Shown here piece by piece: positions 24,857 through 26,862 of a stretch of 26,862 bases of DNA (the first letter of the stretch is position 1; every line of letters starts with the position of its first letter). The stretch lies in NCBI GenBank assembly GCA_946479985.1, contig CAMLIF010000046.1, forward strand, positions 1-26,862. The letters are read 5' to 3'. Under the pieces are notes generated by a model. The model was not told the DNA's origin. It searched no databases and worked only from the letters and a program-made list of their open reading frames with translations. This DNA is from an uncultured Flavobacteriales bacterium (GTDB taxonomy: Bacteria > Bacteroidota > Bacteroidia > Flavobacteriales > Crocinitomicaceae). The position numbers and the translations under genes were made by a program.

Positions 24857-26862
24857 ATGAAACTTCTGCTTACCAAACATCTGTTTATTGCTTTGTCGCT
24901 TACATTCGCTGCAACAGCAACCACATTTGGACAGAATTATACTTCTGCCTGGTTTCCTTATCAAAAACAAAACAAGAAGTGGTGTTTTGTTTCAAAGAAC
25001 GACGGAGCAGTTTTGAATAACACGGAGTACGATTCAGTGGCTCCGTTTTACGATATAGAAGTTGCGAAAGTACTGCAAAAAGGAAAATGGGGCGTTGTTG
25101 ATACCATGGGAAATATCATTTTACCGATGGAGTATAAAACGATAGAATATTCCGGAAAGTACGTGCCAGCGGTGTTTGTTGTTGAGAAAGAAGGAATGCC
25201 GCTAAAGGGAATGTGTAACTTAAAAGGTGAATTCATCAATCCCTTCAAATATTACGATGTAACCTTTAATGGCGGATATGCCCCATACGAAGGGTACCAT
25301 TTTCTCCCGTTCACCCCGGTTGACTTCTACATGGGTTACTATCAGTGTTTCACAGATGAAAGCAAAACAAGTTACGAAGTGGTAAATGAAAAAGGGCATG
25401 TTGTTCTGGACGAAAACGCCATAAAGAATGCCTACACTGCAGATCAGAATTTACATTATTATATCAATCACAACGGAATTGTTGCAACATTCGATTACAA
25501 TGATACAATTGGAATAGTACCGCGAAACCGATTCACACCGGACTGGCAAACACTTGGGAAATCTGCCGACGGAAAATTGTATTCGGCAATAAATATGCGT
25601 AAAGGCATTCTTATTATTGACCACCTGGGTAATAAAGTAAATGAAAACGAATTATTTACCAATGTCAGCGACCGATTCTATCTCACAGGACAAAAACAGG
25701 ATTCAACTATGTATTTTATTGTTCAGAAAGGAAATAAGGAAGCTTTGATCGACGAAACGGGAAAACACATTATAGAATTCGAATATCCTTCCCTGGAACA
25801 TTTTGAAAACGGGATTACAGCACACAACGACGGAATCAACTACCGTTTTGACCAAAATTTTGCAAGAAGTTACAGTCCTTCCCGGTTCTACAGTGACGAG
25901 TTCTCAGTATCATTTAAGGGCTTCTCTGACACCATTACAAAAGATCGAAAAAAAGGCATAAACAGTTCGAGCGGGAAAAGGCTCATTGCTCCGAAATGGG
26001 ATTATATTGATGCAACGCACTTTGGCAGTGATTTCAACTTCATCTGCTACAGCCGGCCAGAACAAAAAACGAATAGATTTCATTTCTCGAAGCAAATGAA
26101 AATCTACGATCAGAATGGGAAGTTACTTGTGAAAAAGCGCAATGTGCGCGTAAAAATTCTTGGAAACAACCTGGTATTCCTTGAATACAAATCTAAAATT
26201 GAAATAATCAGGGCAAATGGCAGCGTGGTCGTTCTATCCAGGAAATCTGTTCATAAAATAAAAGACGTCAATAGTATAGAAGATTACGATTATGTGATTA
26301 TCGATACTAAAAGCACCTATCCCGATTTCAAACCTTCGTGGTTTTACAATTTTCATTCAAGCGATGGCTGGATGGTTTTGGATTCGGCAGGAAACATTGT
26401 TTTCAGATCACACTTAACGGATTACAATTATGCAAATGCATTTGTAAACGCAGACCTAAAGGTGGTAGGAATGAGTTGCACACAGGATATGGAAAACTTA
26501 CATTCAAGTGCCACTGAAACCATTTACGGGCCCATAACAGTTCCAATGAAAAATCATTGGTTTGTTGCAGAAGAGAATAAGATCTATGGTCAGACGAAAG
26601 ATTCCCTGATTATTGTTTCGCTTTCAAACCAGGTCCTGAAAAAACTGAAATTAAAGGGATCCAAATACCAGGAAAATTATAGCATAATTACCTATTATCA
26701 GGATCTAAAAAGTATTGGGGTAGATTCCATCTATTCAATAGGCGACACTCTATTCACCGACTTCAATTTCAATCCGTTAAAACACGCAGCAATTACAGGT
26801 TACAATCGAACGACTTTACATTCAATGAATCAATTTCCTGCCAATCTTTCGACGGAAAATAG
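24857..26862 (+). CDS. WG-repeat exported protein (3' partial)
   Basis: An ATG at 24857 opens a frame that has no stop before the window ends, giving at least 668 residues. Residues 1 to about 26 form a signal peptide (MKLLLTKHLFIALSLTFAA core, cleavage near TFG|Q). The mature part holds WG (Trp-Gly) beta repeats of the form GKWGVVDTMGNIILPMEY, with degenerate copies such as KKWCFVSKNDG, 'GNKEALIDETGKHIIEFEY' and 'WMVLDSAGNIVF'. WG-repeat proteins are common in Bacteroidota and are usually surface or periplasmic; their exact roles are unknown. The gene is divergent from DUF4256. Confidence 0.85.
   Translation, partial: MKLLLTKHLFIALSLTFAATATTFGQNYTSAWFPYQKQNKKWCFVSKNDGAVLNNTEYDSVAPFYDIEVAKVLQKGKWGVVDTMGNIILPMEYKTIEYSGKYVPAVFVVEKEGMPLKGMCNLKGEFINPFKYYDVTFNGGYAPYEGYHFLPFTPVDFYMGYYQCFTDESKTSYEVVNEKGHVVLDENAIKNAYTADQNLHYYINHNGIVATFDYNDTIGIVPRNRFTPDWQTLGKSADGKLYSAINMRKGILIIDHLGNKVNENELFTNVSDRFYLTGQKQDSTMYFIVQKGNKEALIDETGKHIIEFEYPSLEHFENGITAHNDGINYRFDQNFARSYSPSRFYSDEFSVSFKGFSDTITKDRKKGINSSSGKRLIAPKWDYIDATHFGSDFNFICYSRPEQKTNRFHFSKQMKIYDQNGKLLVKKRNVRVKILGNNLVFLEYKSKIEIIRANGSVVVLSRKSVHKIKDVNSIEDYDYVIIDTKSTYPDFKPSWFYNFHSSDGWMVLDSAGNIVFRSHLTDYNYANAFVNADLKVVGMSCTQDMENLHSSATETIYGPITVPMKNHWFVAEENKIYGQTKDSLIIVSLSNQVLKKLKLKGSKYQENYSIITYYQDLKSIGVDSIYSIGDTLFTDFNFNPLKHAAITGYNRTTLHSMNQFPANLSTEN

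Noticed and set aside
24223..25020. Long plus-strand reading frame opposite the DUF4256 gene
   Set aside because: It is antisense to a well-conserved family and its product is Arg/Ser/Phe-rich with no recognisable domain; it also crosses the divergent gap and overlaps the WG-repeat gene in another frame.

Overview
The window looks like a chromosomal segment of a member of the Bacteroidota, most likely Flavobacteriales (Crocinitomicaceae or Fluviicola-like; this placement is inference). The evidence is a PKD-repeat protein with a type IX secretion system (T9SS) type B C-terminal sorting domain, a TANFOR-domain giant secreted protein, a fused ResB-CcsA cytochrome c maturation protein, a bacillithiol deacetylase BshB1, a TAnnTTTG-type promoter box and generally weak Shine-Dalgarno sequences. 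No tRNA, rRNA, CRISPR array or transposase was seen.

Layout. (1) 3-7443, plus strand: a 5'-truncated PKD/T9SS protein, a 1707-residue TANFOR protein and a 317-residue exported protein, closely spaced like an operon. (2) 7461-16773, plus strand: two tandem modules. Each is a very large metzincin-like metalloprotease protein with a variable C-terminal end, followed by a small acidic or neutral gene that looks like an immunity gene. The two large genes share about 500 N-terminal residues and then diverge, which is the architecture of polymorphic toxins. A 377-bp stretch near their 5' ends is identical to the base. The second copy carries a CAA-to-TAA nonsense change exactly at its predicted signal-peptide cleavage site. 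(3) 16985-21418, plus strand: housekeeping redox genes, namely ResB-CcsA, a thioredoxin-type glutathione peroxidase overlapping it by 4 nt, and BshB1. (4) 21419-21927: a gene-poor interval holding an imperfect palindrome and a 16-unit array of 21-bp repeats. (5) 24745-21928, minus strand: DUF4256 protein, CREST/ceramidase-like membrane protein (followed by a terminator), AI-2E-family permease and a DUF5655-like protein. (6) 24857-end, plus strand: a WG-repeat exported protein running off the window.

The most notable part is region 2. The sequence suggests an active toxin module followed by a silenced second module that lacks a working secretion leader. Because the stop codon lies just upstream of the 377-bp identical tract, one homologous recombination between the two tracts would delete 4960 bp. 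That would remove the first toxin end and its immunity gene and join the intact leader of copy 1 to the body of copy 2. This is a hypothesis from sequence layout; toxicity, immunity, secretion and switching are not demonstrated here.
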